Assembly (NCBI GenBank): GCA_030619885.1
Contig: JAUXAN010000005.1
Span: 1 to 64,000 of the forward strand
Direction of reading: 5' to 3'
Source: a bacterium
GTDB taxonomy: Bacteria; Hydrothermota; DG-26; JAUXAN01
DNA: 64,000 nucleotides
A model generated the notes under the pieces. It did no database searches and was not told the DNA's origin. It saw only the letters and a program-made list of their open reading frames with translations. This document shows, one piece after another, positions 24,882-33,623 of this stretch (positions within the stretch are counted from its first letter, which is position 1; every line of letters begins with the position of its first letter). The translations under genes and the position numbers were made by a program.

Positions 24882-26174
24882 ATGAAAAGGATATTGTTTT
24901 TTATTTTACTCCTCGCACCATCCGTGTTGTTTTCTGGGTGGATGGTGCAGTCGAGCGGGGTTAGCAACCATTTGAACGGCATCTTCTTTTATGATGCGAA
25001 TAACGGATATGTTTGCGGTAATAATGGGATAATACTCCGCACAACAAATGGCGGTGCACACTGGGATACTGTCCATACCGGCATATATGACCCACACCTC
25101 AACGACATCTTTTTTGCAACTGTCAATGAGGGTTGGGCAGTGGGAAACAGTGGGAAAATCCTTCACTCGACGGATGGAGGTCAAATTTGGAAAGACCAGG
25201 ACAGCGGTGGAAGTTTCTGGATAACTTCTGCTTGGTTTGTCGATGAGGATGTTGGCAGGTGTGTAACAAAAGGTGGACGATACATACATACATCTAATGG
25301 CGGTTCGAACTGGATTACTGACGTTGTGACCGGTAACGATCTTTATGGTGTCTATTTCTACGATGCGAATAAGGGATGGATTTGTGGGACTTCGGGGTAT
25401 ATTGGCAAAACTACGAATGGGGGTTCGAGCTGGACTGATCAACGTCTAACCCCACAAACACTCCATTCCCTTTCTTTCACCGATGCGGCACATGGGTGGA
25501 CCTGCGGAACATTTGGAACGATTTTTCATACCACTGATGGTGATACATGGATTTCCCAGACCAGTAATGTTTCCAATGATTTATACGGGATCGCATTCGT
25601 TGATACTAATAATGGCTGGGCAGTTGGAAGCTTCGGTAAGATAATACATACAACCGACGGCGGTGCAAACTGGTTTTCAGATACAAGCGGTGTGGAAGTT
25701 CACCTCAACGATGTATGTTTTGTAGATGCTAATAATGGATGGGCATGCGGCAATGGGGGAACTATTTTACGCTACACCTCTGTGGGTATAGAAGAAACAG
25801 AGAGTTTAAAGTTTAAAGTTGAAAGTTTAAAATTATATCCCTGCTACCCGAATCCATTTCATTCGTTCACCGTTATTCGTTATTCGTTATTCGATAATCG
25901 CACACCGATAACCGACGATCAGTCCAACGGATCCTGTGGACACGCAGTGCTCAAGATTTTTGATATATCTGGACGCCTTGTTCGTACATTACCGATAACC
26001 AAAAACCGACAACCGATTACCGAAGTTATATGGGATGGGAAAGACAGCGATGGAAAATCTCTGCCATCAGGTATCTATTTCCATACGATACACACTGATG
26101 CACAGTTGTCTGCCATACGACCCGTAGGAGCGAATAATTTTCAAATGAGAGGGAAAGTGGTCTTGCTTCGCTGA
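24882..26174 (+). CDS. Secreted YCF48-like beta-propeller with type IX sorting domain
   Basis: 430 residues. A signal peptide (MKRILFFILLLAPSVLFSG) precedes seven YCF48/BNR-type repeats of ~40 residues (for example NEGWAVGNSGKILHSTDGG, NNGWAVGSFGKIIHTTDGG), which should form a propeller, at about 22-305. The C-terminal sorting domain follows: YPCYPNPFHSFTVIRYSLFD, LKIFDISGRLVRTLP, WDGKDSDGKSLPSGIYFH, ending KVVLLR. The linker and sorting domain hold translated simple repeats (accgataaccgac-type) and two GGATCC/ACCCGTA-type insertions (SNGSCGHAV; SAIRPVGANNF). Probably exported through the SprA system and anchored or released at the surface. Ligand unknown. Confidence 0.85.
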   Translation: MKRILFFILLLAPSVLFSGWMVQSSGVSNHLNGIFFYDANNGYVCGNNGIILRTTNGGAHWDTVHTGIYDPHLNDIFFATVNEGWAVGNSGKILHSTDGGQIWKDQDSGGSFWITSAWFVDEDVGRCVTKGGRYIHTSNGGSNWITDVVTGNDLYGVYFYDANKGWICGTSGYIGKTTNGGSSWTDQRLTPQTLHSLSFTDAAHGWTCGTFGTIFHTTDGDTWISQTSNVSNDLYGIAFVDTNNGWAVGSFGKIIHTTDGGANWFSDTSGVEVHLNDVCFVDANNGWACGNGGTILRYTSVGIEETESLKFKVESLKLYPCYPNPFHSFTVIRYSLFDNRTPITDDQSNGSCGHAVLKIFDISGRLVRTLPITKNRQPITEVIWDGKDSDGKSLPSGIYFHTIHTDAQLSAIRPVGANNFQMRGKVVLLR

Positions 26175-26229
26175 TATCATAATCCACTCTAAAGAGTGGA
26201 CTCCCTTCAAAAACGATTCAGGTGTAAAT

Positions 26230-27732
26230 ATGCAAAGAATCATAGGAACTTTTTTAGAATTGAAGAAACTGTGTGAGAAAAGAGATCCCCACGGTTTCTC
26301 AACTATCAAGGTGCTTGCTAAGATAAAGATAGAAGGAAAAGCAGCCAAGAATTTCAAACTCCCAAAAGGAATAAAGGGAAGGGTATATTGGGTAGTTCGC
26401 AGTTACATTCACCCACGGAAGATGAAAAAAGGTGATAAGATTATTCTGAACCCGAAAGAGTCGAGGGATTTAATCTCCCCCCTCTATATTGAGCCGCCAA
26501 TAATACGTCCTGAAGATAAGAAGATAAAATTTACACTGAATTTTTATAACCCTCTAAAAAAAGATTTAAACTGGGAGATAAATTTCTTAAAAGAGAGAAT
26601 AAGCGGCAACTTCAATGGGAATGAGAGCGTCTCTTTGGACCTTCGAATTCCGAATCTGCCAGATGGTGCATATCCTGTCAGAGTAAAAGCGGCTGGTTTT
26701 TCTTCCTCTGCCATCGTTCCTGTATGTTCTGAAGGTGCGGTCATCTCGTATAGATTGGATGTGAACAGAGATGGTTTTGAGGAATGTATAATTGAGAACA
26801 ATTATCTAAGGGTCGTCATCCTCCCTCATCTCGGCGCAAGGATAGGAGAACTACATTATAAACCGTCAGGACATAATAAATTTGCACCAAGTTTAGAATA
26901 CAAAAAAGATGAGTATATTGAGTTCGGCGGCAGTGATGACCGTATAGGGGATAAATCACCCGAAATGTGGAACGGAGAGTTTAAAAAGAAGAAAGAAACC
27001 CCTGCCTCTTTTGTCTATACTTATGAATCAAAAGGTATGAAGGTAACAAAAGAGGTGAAACTTTTCTCGTCTATGCCGATAGTCTATCAGAGATTGACTT
27101 TCGATGTCAAAAAGAAAAAGGAGATACTCTATTATCACAGATTACCCCTCTTGGTTGGTGAACGTCCATCTATGAACAGACTGTATATACCTACCAATGA
27201 AAAACTCGAAACGGTCAGGCATACTGAACCCTATGGTTCACCATTCTTTTTTGATATCCCCAAAGAGTATTATGGGCTTGAAACGGGATGGTTTTTAGTT
27301 GATAATGAAGATATCAAAGAGCAGTTTGCCTATGTAACGAATCCGCAGACCATAACTCTTACGAGAGTCAGATTCGAACCAGGATTTCTTATCATAGAAC
27401 CGCAGAGAAAAAGGGTAGAATTGAAAAAAGATAAAAGGGTTTCCTATAGTTCAATCTATGTGCTTGGAAGCGGATACTTTGTGCAGAATGGGGTTTTAGG
27501 AATTATAGCAAAATCCAGAGGAAGGATATATGTATTCATTAAATCTTCGAGGGGATATAGTTCATCCTCTGTAGGACTCTGTTGTAAAGGAAAAAAGAGA
27601 AGGATCGAACTCCACTCGGAAGATATTAAAGGTGTAGGAACAATATATACGGCACAGGCAGATATAGACGAAAAGGAAGAAATGTATGTGGATGTTGTTT
27701 TGGATGGTAAAAAATATCATTTCAAGGAGTGA
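26230..27732 (+). CDS. Unknown protein with possible galactose-mutarotase-like domain
   Basis: 500 residues, no signal peptide or membrane helix. The first ~180 residues are beta-rich. From about 180 the pattern YRLDVNRDGFEECIIENNYL, VVILPHLGARIGELHYKPSG, EYIEFGGSDDRIGD, VTKEVKLFSSMPIVYQRLTF and PYGSPFFFDIPKEYYGLETG resembles mutarotase-like sugar-binding beta-sandwiches found in glycoside-processing proteins, but I cannot assign a family. It lies 4 nt upstream of a GCS2-family ligase and is probably co-transcribed. Function not assigned. Confidence 0.65.
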   Translation: MQRIIGTFLELKKLCEKRDPHGFSTIKVLAKIKIEGKAAKNFKLPKGIKGRVYWVVRSYIHPRKMKKGDKIILNPKESRDLISPLYIEPPIIRPEDKKIKFTLNFYNPLKKDLNWEINFLKERISGNFNGNESVSLDLRIPNLPDGAYPVRVKAAGFSSSAIVPVCSEGAVISYRLDVNRDGFEECIIENNYLRVVILPHLGARIGELHYKPSGHNKFAPSLEYKKDEYIEFGGSDDRIGDKSPEMWNGEFKKKKETPASFVYTYESKGMKVTKEVKLFSSMPIVYQRLTFDVKKKKEILYYHRLPLLVGERPSMNRLYIPTNEKLETVRHTEPYGSPFFFDIPKEYYGLETGWFLVDNEDIKEQFAYVTNPQTITLTRVRFEPGFLIIEPQRKRVELKKDKRVSYSSIYVLGSGYFVQNGVLGIIAKSRGRIYVFIKSSRGYSSSSVGLCCKGKKRRIELHSEDIKGVGTIYTAQADIDEKEEMYVDVVLDGKKYHFKE

Positions 27733-27735
27733 GTG

Positions 27736-28947
27736 ATGTTTGAACCCCTGACTTTTGGTTATGAATGGGAAACTTTGTTACTAAAGCCAAATATGATGCC
27801 TCTTGAGAACAAAGAGGTGAAGGATACGGCATCTCTTTTAAGAAACCGGCTTCCGTGGTGTAGAACAGGGCTCGATATTATCCCCTATTTTGGTGTAACA
27901 CTTTTAGAATTGAAAAGTGGCATATTGGAGGGATGGGATGAGTTAGTTGAAAGGACTGAAAGTTTGATAGAAGAGGTTACAAAAATATGCAAGAAAAAAA
28001 ACTGGGTATTTTTGCCAGGAGGAACTCATCCTGCATATGGGGGTGCTCTTGGTCTGCATACCCATATCGGTAGTGTTCACAACTACAGTGATGCTACTTT
28101 CCTTGCAAATGCTATGACCCCATATATCCCTGCCCTTGCCGCTCTGATGGCAAACAGTCCTGTATGGGCAAGTCTTGGTGACGAATATAAAAGTTACAGG
28201 ATATTGAGACACGCTGATAGATGTTCTGTCCCCAGAAGAATCTCTGACCCGGATTTTGCTTATGGAAGCTGGGGTGATGATACTTCTGTAAAGATAGGGT
28301 CGAAACCGACAATAGAATTGAGGATTGCTGATGGAAGTTCATTCCCATCCATCGCCTGCGAGTATATCGCTTTCTCCTCCAGTTTCTTATTCGGACTTGC
28401 AGAGACCAAGGTGAAATTACCAACAAAAGAAGATTATATAGAGAGTAATTTAAACAGATGGCGAGCAGCAAAGGATGGACTCCAATCTACATTCATTTTT
28501 AAAGGAAGAAGGGAATCAGTTTGTGACATATTAGGTGATATGTTAAAGATAGCCCAACCAAATCTGGCTCGCATAGGATGTAGGGAACTGAAACTGATAC
28601 CGATGATGATTGAAAAACGCCAGGCCCAGGCAGATATGCAAAGTCTGATATTTAAACAGACCGAAGACAGTCACAGTTTTTCATGTCAGATGGCTAACAT
28701 ACTAAAGGATGTCACCGCTTTTGCAAAATATCTAAAAATGGCTCCAGTATTAGAGCCATTGGAACTGCTCAATATCGAGGAATTCATACTTTCAAAAATA
28801 GGAATTGAGACCCCTTATAAGGAACTATACGACCTTCTGAGGTTACCCCACAACATCCTTCAGGATAGATTGAATCTGCTTGAAAAGAAGGGGAGGATTA
28901 AAATTGAGATGACTCCTGAAAAGGGTGAACTATATACCCGCAAATAA
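27736..28947 (+). CDS. GCS2-family carboxylate-amine ligase
   Basis: 403 residues. Glutamate-cysteine-ligase-2 fold: LTFGYEWETLLLKP (catalytic Glu), LDIIPYFGVTLLELKSG, GGTHPAYGGALGLHTHIGSV (the ATP/metal HTHIG motif), YIPALAALMANSPVW and IELRIADGSSF. The last ~60 residues look like a small winged helix (YDLLRLPHNILQDRLNLLEK). Members form gamma-glutamyl or other peptide-like bonds; YbdK-type activity on glutamate and cysteine is possible but not provable here. ATG 27736 sits 6 nt after AAGGAG. Confidence 0.8.
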   Translation: MFEPLTFGYEWETLLLKPNMMPLENKEVKDTASLLRNRLPWCRTGLDIIPYFGVTLLELKSGILEGWDELVERTESLIEEVTKICKKKNWVFLPGGTHPAYGGALGLHTHIGSVHNYSDATFLANAMTPYIPALAALMANSPVWASLGDEYKSYRILRHADRCSVPRRISDPDFAYGSWGDDTSVKIGSKPTIELRIADGSSFPSIACEYIAFSSSFLFGLAETKVKLPTKEDYIESNLNRWRAAKDGLQSTFIFKGRRESVCDILGDMLKIAQPNLARIGCRELKLIPMMIEKRQAQADMQSLIFKQTEDSHSFSCQMANILKDVTAFAKYLKMAPVLEPLELLNIEEFILSKIGIETPYKELYDLLRLPHNILQDRLNLLEKKGRIKIEMTPEKGELYTRK

Positions 28948-28949
28948 AT

Positions 28950-29104
28950 GGGGACGGTTCTCTTTTTTTCTTGAAAGGACTCTTCTATGGATCCGATAAA
29001 TTCATAGATGAGATGGAGAGAAAATATGGAGTCAAGAGATTCCATACCAAACGAGGCAGATCCAAAAAGACATGAAAAGGCAAACCAAAAAGAGAACCGT
29101 CCCC
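28950..29104 (+). mobile_element. RAYT/IS200-derived mini-element with 18-bp terminal inverted repeats
   Basis: Perfect inverted repeats GGGGACGGTTCTCTTTTT (28950-28967) and its complement (29087-29104). The interior plus strand encodes FYGSDKFIDEMERKYGVKRF then HTKRGRSKKT and a stop, the typical C-terminus of REP-associated Y1 transposases (G-x-EF...RGRP-K). The catalytic part is missing, so it is non-autonomous. The right end supplies the last codons and stop of the prolyl oligopeptidase gene. Confidence 0.75.
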
Positions 29105-31296
29105 TATTTTTTCTGAAAATCCTCGATGTCAAACTGCCACAACAAAAAAGACCATTCATCAGCCAATTTCTCAAGATATTGGGACTTTTTTGAACCGATC
29201 CCATGGCCGGAACCATAGTCGACTCGGAAAAGGATGGGTTTTCCACTTTCAGTGGCAGTCTGTAATCGTGCTGTCATTTTCGCTGAGTGCCAAGGATCTA
29301 CCCTGGGGTCATTCATGCCACAGGTAAGCAGTACAGCAGGATATTTCACCCCGTCTCTTACATGATGATACGAACTCATAGCATAAAGGCCCTTGAAGCC
29401 TTCTTTTGTTTTAACCGTTCCAAATTCTTGAATGTTTGGAACACCATTAGCTGTAGTCTCCATACGGATCGCATCCAAAGTTCCTACATTTATAATAGCA
29501 GCCGCGAAAAGATCGGGCCGCTCTGTGATCGCTCTACCAATTAAGATGCCACCAGCACTTCCACCTCTTCCGGCAAGCCTTTCATTAGATGTATATTTAT
29601 TCTCAATAAGATATTCGGCACAGGCGATAAAATCTTTCCAGGTATTGGGTTTCGTCAGCATTCGCCCAGCGAAATGCCACTCTTTGCCATATTCACCTCC
29701 TCCGCGCACATGGGCAATTGCAAGCACGCCACCATGTTCTAGCCAGGCGATATTTAAGGGATTAAAAGATACATAATAAGTGGAGCCATAAGCACCATAG
29801 CCATTCAGAAGTGTGGGATTATTACCATCCAAAGTGATGTCACTCTTGTAAATAATGGAAAGTGGAACCATCACACCATCATAGCCTTCCACTTTAACTT
29901 CCACTGATTCAAGGCCGGGCAGATCGTCAAATTCGCCCTTGGGCTGCAATCCGGAATCTTTAAATTTGTTTGAGTAGGGATTGTAAGTGTAAATCACGCT
30001 CCCTTTCGTCCAGGAATTGGTGTAAACCAAAACGCCATCAACTCTGGAACTTGCGGATATGACATATCCCGACGAGCGATTGGGTAGTTCAAGTGCTTTG
30101 AATTCACTGTCTTTATCAAAACCCATTCGAAGAATACGTTTAAATCCATCATCAATAACGCCAGTATACAGACCGTCTTTAGCTACGGCAATATAATCAA
30201 TGACCACCTCACTTTCAGGAATGATCATTTCAGCTTTCGAAATGTTGGGTTTGGCAAAGGAAGTACGAATAACTTTATATCGAAATGCATCTTTATAGGT
30301 CATCAAATAGAGATCATCATGATGTACCGCAAAAAGCGTGACCGCGTCATCCACATCACAAATTTTTTCCCAGGGTGTTTTTGATTTCCAAATACTTTTT
30401 ACAGGTGCAGCGTATAAGGTGAGTTCATCTGTATCACCATGTTTAATCTTACCAATCGCATATTTTGACCCATATGGAATGTATACGCTCGGGAAATCGA
30501 CGTCTTCCATCTTTACTGCTGGCGATAGATCCATTGCAAATACTGGTTTATCTTTTTCTGGATCAGATCCAAGTATATGCAAATAAGTTTTCGTCTTTTT
30601 GTACCTTTCTGTTGCTGGTGCGTTTACCGGAAGCTTCTGGCGATGGCAATAAACAAATGCATGTCCGTCAGGAAGCCAATTGGGGGTATTATAAGCGGTT
30701 TCGATGCGGTCAATTGTTTCTTCCAAATCCTTTCCAGTGGATACATCGAGAATGTGAAGAACCGATTCCTCTGACCCCCCTTTGGAAAGACCATACACCA
30801 CATACCTGCCATCAGCTGAAGGATTATAGAAATCCATGGAATAATGCTGTTCATCTGACGATTCGTACTTTCCTGGGTCAATCAGTATTTTTTCTTGTGC
30901 CGTTTTCCCATCGCGCCAATAAAGTTTTGCCACTTCATCTGTAGCCATTAGTTTCATATAGAAAAGATCCCCATTAAGTTGGCGTCGAATTCTAAAGATT
31001 CTGAAAGGTTTTCCTCTATCCAAAGTCTGCAATCGTTCAAAAAGTACATCTCGACCGGGAATACTTTTAAGTACTTTAGCTGAGTAATCGGCCTGCGCTT
31101 CAATCCATGCCTGTACTTTTTCATCTTTCAGGTCTTCCATATAACGGTAGGGATCAGTAACTTTTATCCCGTGATATTCATAAACCACTTCACGAACAGG
31201 TGCGACTGGGGGTGTTTGTGCGTTTGACCGTGATGAGGTCAAAATAAGTATTGCTATAGATATAACTATTTTTGCAATTGTATTTTCCTTTTTCAT
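29104..31296 (-). CDS. Prolyl oligopeptidase family serine peptidase (S9A)
   Basis: 730 residues with a signal peptide (MKKENTIAKIVISIAILILT...SNA), so exported. An N-terminal propeller of ~400 residues opens with VREVVYEYHGIKVTDPYRYM, the S9A signature. The catalytic alpha/beta hydrolase domain has nucleophile Ser in RGGSAGGILIGRAI, Asp in GMNDPRVDPWHSAKM and His in YGSGHGIGSKKSQYLE. Cleaves after proline in short peptides. Start preceded by GGAGG. The end is altered by the adjacent mini-element. Confidence 0.93.
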   Translation of the reverse strand: MKKENTIAKIVISIAILILTSSRSNAQTPPVAPVREVVYEYHGIKVTDPYRYMEDLKDEKVQAWIEAQADYSAKVLKSIPGRDVLFERLQTLDRGKPFRIFRIRRQLNGDLFYMKLMATDEVAKLYWRDGKTAQEKILIDPGKYESSDEQHYSMDFYNPSADGRYVVYGLSKGGSEESVLHILDVSTGKDLEETIDRIETAYNTPNWLPDGHAFVYCHRQKLPVNAPATERYKKTKTYLHILGSDPEKDKPVFAMDLSPAVKMEDVDFPSVYIPYGSKYAIGKIKHGDTDELTLYAAPVKSIWKSKTPWEKICDVDDAVTLFAVHHDDLYLMTYKDAFRYKVIRTSFAKPNISKAEMIIPESEVVIDYIAVAKDGLYTGVIDDGFKRILRMGFDKDSEFKALELPNRSSGYVISASSRVDGVLVYTNSWTKGSVIYTYNPYSNKFKDSGLQPKGEFDDLPGLESVEVKVEGYDGVMVPLSIIYKSDITLDGNNPTLLNGYGAYGSTYYVSFNPLNIAWLEHGGVLAIAHVRGGGEYGKEWHFAGRMLTKPNTWKDFIACAEYLIENKYTSNERLAGRGGSAGGILIGRAITERPDLFAAAIINVGTLDAIRMETTANGVPNIQEFGTVKTKEGFKGLYAMSSYHHVRDGVKYPAVLLTCGMNDPRVDPWHSAKMTARLQTATESGKPILFRVDYGSGHGIGSKKSQYLEKLADEWSFLLWQFDIEDFQKK

Positions 31297-31326
31297 GGCT
31301 TACCTCCATTTTTAAAAGTTCAATAA

Positions 31327-31416
31327 TTATAACATCAATTGATGTTGACCTTCTTCGCAAGCCAACATGAGTTTATCTGTACTAATAAAATTACAATCAC
31401 GGCTATTTTTAACCAT
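31327..31416 (-). pseudogene. Remnant of a lipoprotein gene
   Basis: AGGAGG lies 6 nt before an ATG at 31416 whose frame runs only 29 codons. Shifting one base gives LKIAVIVILLVQINSCW, a convincing lipoprotein signal ending in a lipobox Cys, which then stops. This looks like a frameshifted, truncated lipoprotein gene just upstream of the S9A gene. The wider gap 31297-31626 otherwise holds only the attC-like hairpin. Confidence 0.35.
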
Positions 31417-31527
31417 ATAAACCTCCTTTTTTATTTATTTTTTGTTCACTTATTCACTTTATTTATAAGTACTTGGATAAAAAATCTAATAAACTCACAC
31501 ATTCTTCCTCAAAACCGCATGATTTTT

Positions 31528-31605
31528 CATATAACGGTTTGCGTGTTTGCGAAGTGCAAAAGGCATTTGGGAGAGAGTAGCGAACTGCAAACACGCTGTT
31601 ATATG
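31528..31605. repeat. attC-like imperfect palindrome
   Basis: CATATAAC (31528-31535) pairs with GTTATATG (31598-31605). Inside, after an asymmetric unpaired ggttt/t bulge, GCGTGTTTGC pairs perfectly with GCAAACACGC, around a ~35-nt apex. The layout (terminal AAC/GTT boxes, bulge, inner arms) recalls integron attC sites, though the outer boxes do not match RYYYAAC/GTTRRRY exactly. It lies just 3' of the restriction gene. Confidence 0.5.
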
Positions 31606-31621
31606 AAGTTCGGCTTGGCAG
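31601..31621. repeat. Left boundary repeat of restriction-modification cassette
   Basis: atatgaagttcggcttggca plus g; inverted counterpart at 33408-33428 with 19 of 21 positions matching. Confidence 0.65.
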
Positions 31622-31626
31622 TGAAT

Positions 31627-32334
31627 TCATTCTCTCTTACCTTTCTTAAGAACTATCTTCCCAAGTTTATGTGGTTCCACTCTGTAAACATCAAATTCAA
31701 AAATATTTTTGTGTGTTATTCCTATTTGGTATTCTATTCCTCCTCTATGTTGAGGACTATAGTATTTATTTTCCTTAACTTCTTTGCTTGACATAACCCA
31801 ATACACCATCTTATCAATCCAGATTCCGATAAAGATAAAAACGTCAGCCATCTCCACTTTAATCTGCTGAAAATTCATCCAAAATGGTTCATCTGATTTA
31901 TACTGCAACGCTTTTGAAACCAGACTCCCTTTCTTTTTTGTATTTATCGCTCGGCAAGATTTGACTTCGACTCTGACACCATTTATCCATAAGTCGTATT
32001 GTCCATCATAATCTTGATCGAGATTTTTGTCAGGCTTCTTAAATCTACTGTCTAAATCCATAATATGTTGATGCCACATCTCGCCAAATATTCGGGGAGC
32101 ATATTCAAAAAAGTTCCTATATCGGTTAGATGAAACATAATCTTTTCTCAATTTTTCGTATTGTTTGAAAGTAATAGCCTTCCTATCAAGTAAAAACATT
32201 AACATGTACTCATATTTGTTAAAAGGGAAAGCCTCGGCCAAACTTTTTATTCTCCCCATTAATAGCTGTTGATTTTTTGCATTCAAAGATAAATTTAGTA
32301 CTTCTAAACGTTGTTTCAGATGGTTTAAGTCCAT
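31627..32334 (-). CDS. Probable type II restriction endonuclease
   Basis: 235 residues. A helical N-terminal half is followed by a PD-(D/E)xK nuclease core: DLWINGVRVEVKSCRAINTK gives D...EVK at about residues 118-128, and a Gln/Lys-rich stretch follows. I do not recognise the specificity. It overlaps the methyltransferase gene by 10 nt in a convincing R-M arrangement (M then R), between inverted repeats. Confidence 0.75.
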   Translation of the reverse strand: MDLNHLKQRLEVLNLSLNAKNQQLLMGRIKSLAEAFPFNKYEYMLMFLLDRKAITFKQYEKLRKDYVSSNRYRNFFEYAPRIFGEMWHQHIMDLDSRFKKPDKNLDQDYDGQYDLWINGVRVEVKSCRAINTKKKGSLVSKALQYKSDEPFWMNFQQIKVEMADVFIFIGIWIDKMVYWVMSSKEVKENKYYSPQHRGGIEYQIGITHKNIFEFDVYRVEPHKLGKIVLKKGKRE

Positions 32335-33377
32335 CTTATTCTCTCCTTTTTATCTTCTATTTCAGGAAATGGATTTCTCCATTGCCATCCCGTCTTTTCA
32401 GTTTTTCTAAAATGTTCTAACCTCCTTATTGTAATCTCAGCAAATATTGGGTCAATATCAAATGTATAAGCCTTTCTTTTTAATCTTTCTCCAGCAATTA
32501 AAGTTGTCCCTGAGTGAGCGAAAAAGTCTACCACTATGTCTTTTTCACTTGTTGCTGATGAAATTATTCTTTCTATTGCCTTTAAAGGTTTTTGGGCATA
32601 GCACCCAGGGACATTTTCTTCCATTCTATAAAATACTTGCTGAATATCTACCCACACATTTCCGGCTCTTATATACTTTGATTTGCTCCGTTCCAAGTTT
32701 TCTGTAATTCTGCCATTCACTTCTTTGTAATATCCTCTCAATATCTTAGGAATGTCTGTATACTCAGCTTCCACATTAAATTCTGGATTTCCTTTAATAT
32801 AATATAAGAGTTCCTGTCTAACCCACATCCAGTTTTTCTGTGTTCCATAACCTCTCTGATTTCTTAATGTAATAATATTTCTAGGTTTTAGTTCCTTAAA
32901 TGTTCTCATCATAATAATAAAATCTGGAAGAGGTTGAAGATTGTCTTTGTAATCCGCACCTAACCATATGTATATATGGGCATTTTTATCCATCGCTAAA
33001 ATCGCATTTCGCATCCATTTCTCTGAAAACTCCAAATATTTTTCTATGTCTATCTTAAAGAGCGCGTTTGTGTTTGCATTTCCCACTGGCACATTATAAG
33101 GTGGGTCATTTACAACTAATTTTGCTTTTTCCACACCCATTATTTTTTTTACATCTTCCAGTTTTGTTGCATCTAATACGCCTACCTTGTGTCCATTAAC
33201 TGGGTCCTCCCATATATCTCTATACTTTAACCTGCATAATGGTAATATCTTTTTTTGTGATTTTCCATGAAGGTCTAAGCGCTCAAGTTCCTCAGTAGTT
33301 CTACCTTTCTTCTCTACGCCTTTCTTAGTCAACAATTCACTACCAAATAAACTCAAGGTTTCTGTCTTATTTCGCAT
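32325..33377 (-). CDS. DNA methyltransferase (N4-cytosine / N6-adenine, beta class)
   Basis: 350 residues. Catalytic motif IV KLVVNDPPYNVPVG (DPPY) precedes the SAM-binding motif VVDFFAHSGTTLIAGERLKR (FxGxG-type, here FAHSG), followed by AYTFDIDPIFAEITIRRLE. The order IV before I marks the beta class. An N-terminal ~70 residues may contact DNA. Protects host DNA from the overlapping nuclease. Target sequence unknown. Confidence 0.85.
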   Translation of the reverse strand: MRNKTETLSLFGSELLTKKGVEKKGRTTEELERLDLHGKSQKKILPLCRLKYRDIWEDPVNGHKVGVLDATKLEDVKKIMGVEKAKLVVNDPPYNVPVGNANTNALFKIDIEKYLEFSEKWMRNAILAMDKNAHIYIWLGADYKDNLQPLPDFIIMMRTFKELKPRNIITLRNQRGYGTQKNWMWVRQELLYYIKGNPEFNVEAEYTDIPKILRGYYKEVNGRITENLERSKSKYIRAGNVWVDIQQVFYRMEENVPGCYAQKPLKAIERIISSATSEKDIVVDFFAHSGTTLIAGERLKRKAYTFDIDPIFAEITIRRLEHFRKTEKTGWQWRNPFPEIEDKKERIRWT

Positions 33378-33407
33378 AATCTATCTCCCAAAATACATTT
33401 ATAAAAT

Positions 33408-33458
33408 CTGCCAAGCCGAATGTCATATAATTTGTTTGTATACGACATAGTGTCGTAT
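33408..33458. repeat. Right boundary of restriction-modification cassette
   Basis: 33408-33428 is the inverted copy of 31601-31621. It is followed by the palindrome TATACGACatagtGTCGTATA and atacccccctat. A related tatacgaacc...atataccttcctat string lies at 59949-59980 beside another small cassette. Confidence 0.55.
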
Positions 33459-33623
33459 ATACCCCCCTATGGATGATACCTGCCTCCCAATATGGAAGAG
33501 CGACTGTAATCTTTCTCGGTTGTTCAGGTTCTATTCTGATTCTATTTGTTTCCGTCCCTCTCATTTATATCAATTATATATGTCCCACTCGGTTTTTGTC
33601 AAGGAAAATATTGCAACTACAAT
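33429..33623. other. Non-coding spacer
   Basis: Apart from the boundary palindrome I see no gene. On the minus strand a ttgacaaaaaccgagtgggac string (33582-33602) could hold a promoter facing the R-M genes. Confidence 0.25.

Noticed and set aside
24906..25442. 178-codon minus-strand open frame
   Set aside because: Mirror of the repeated YCF48-type propeller gene; no start context or family.
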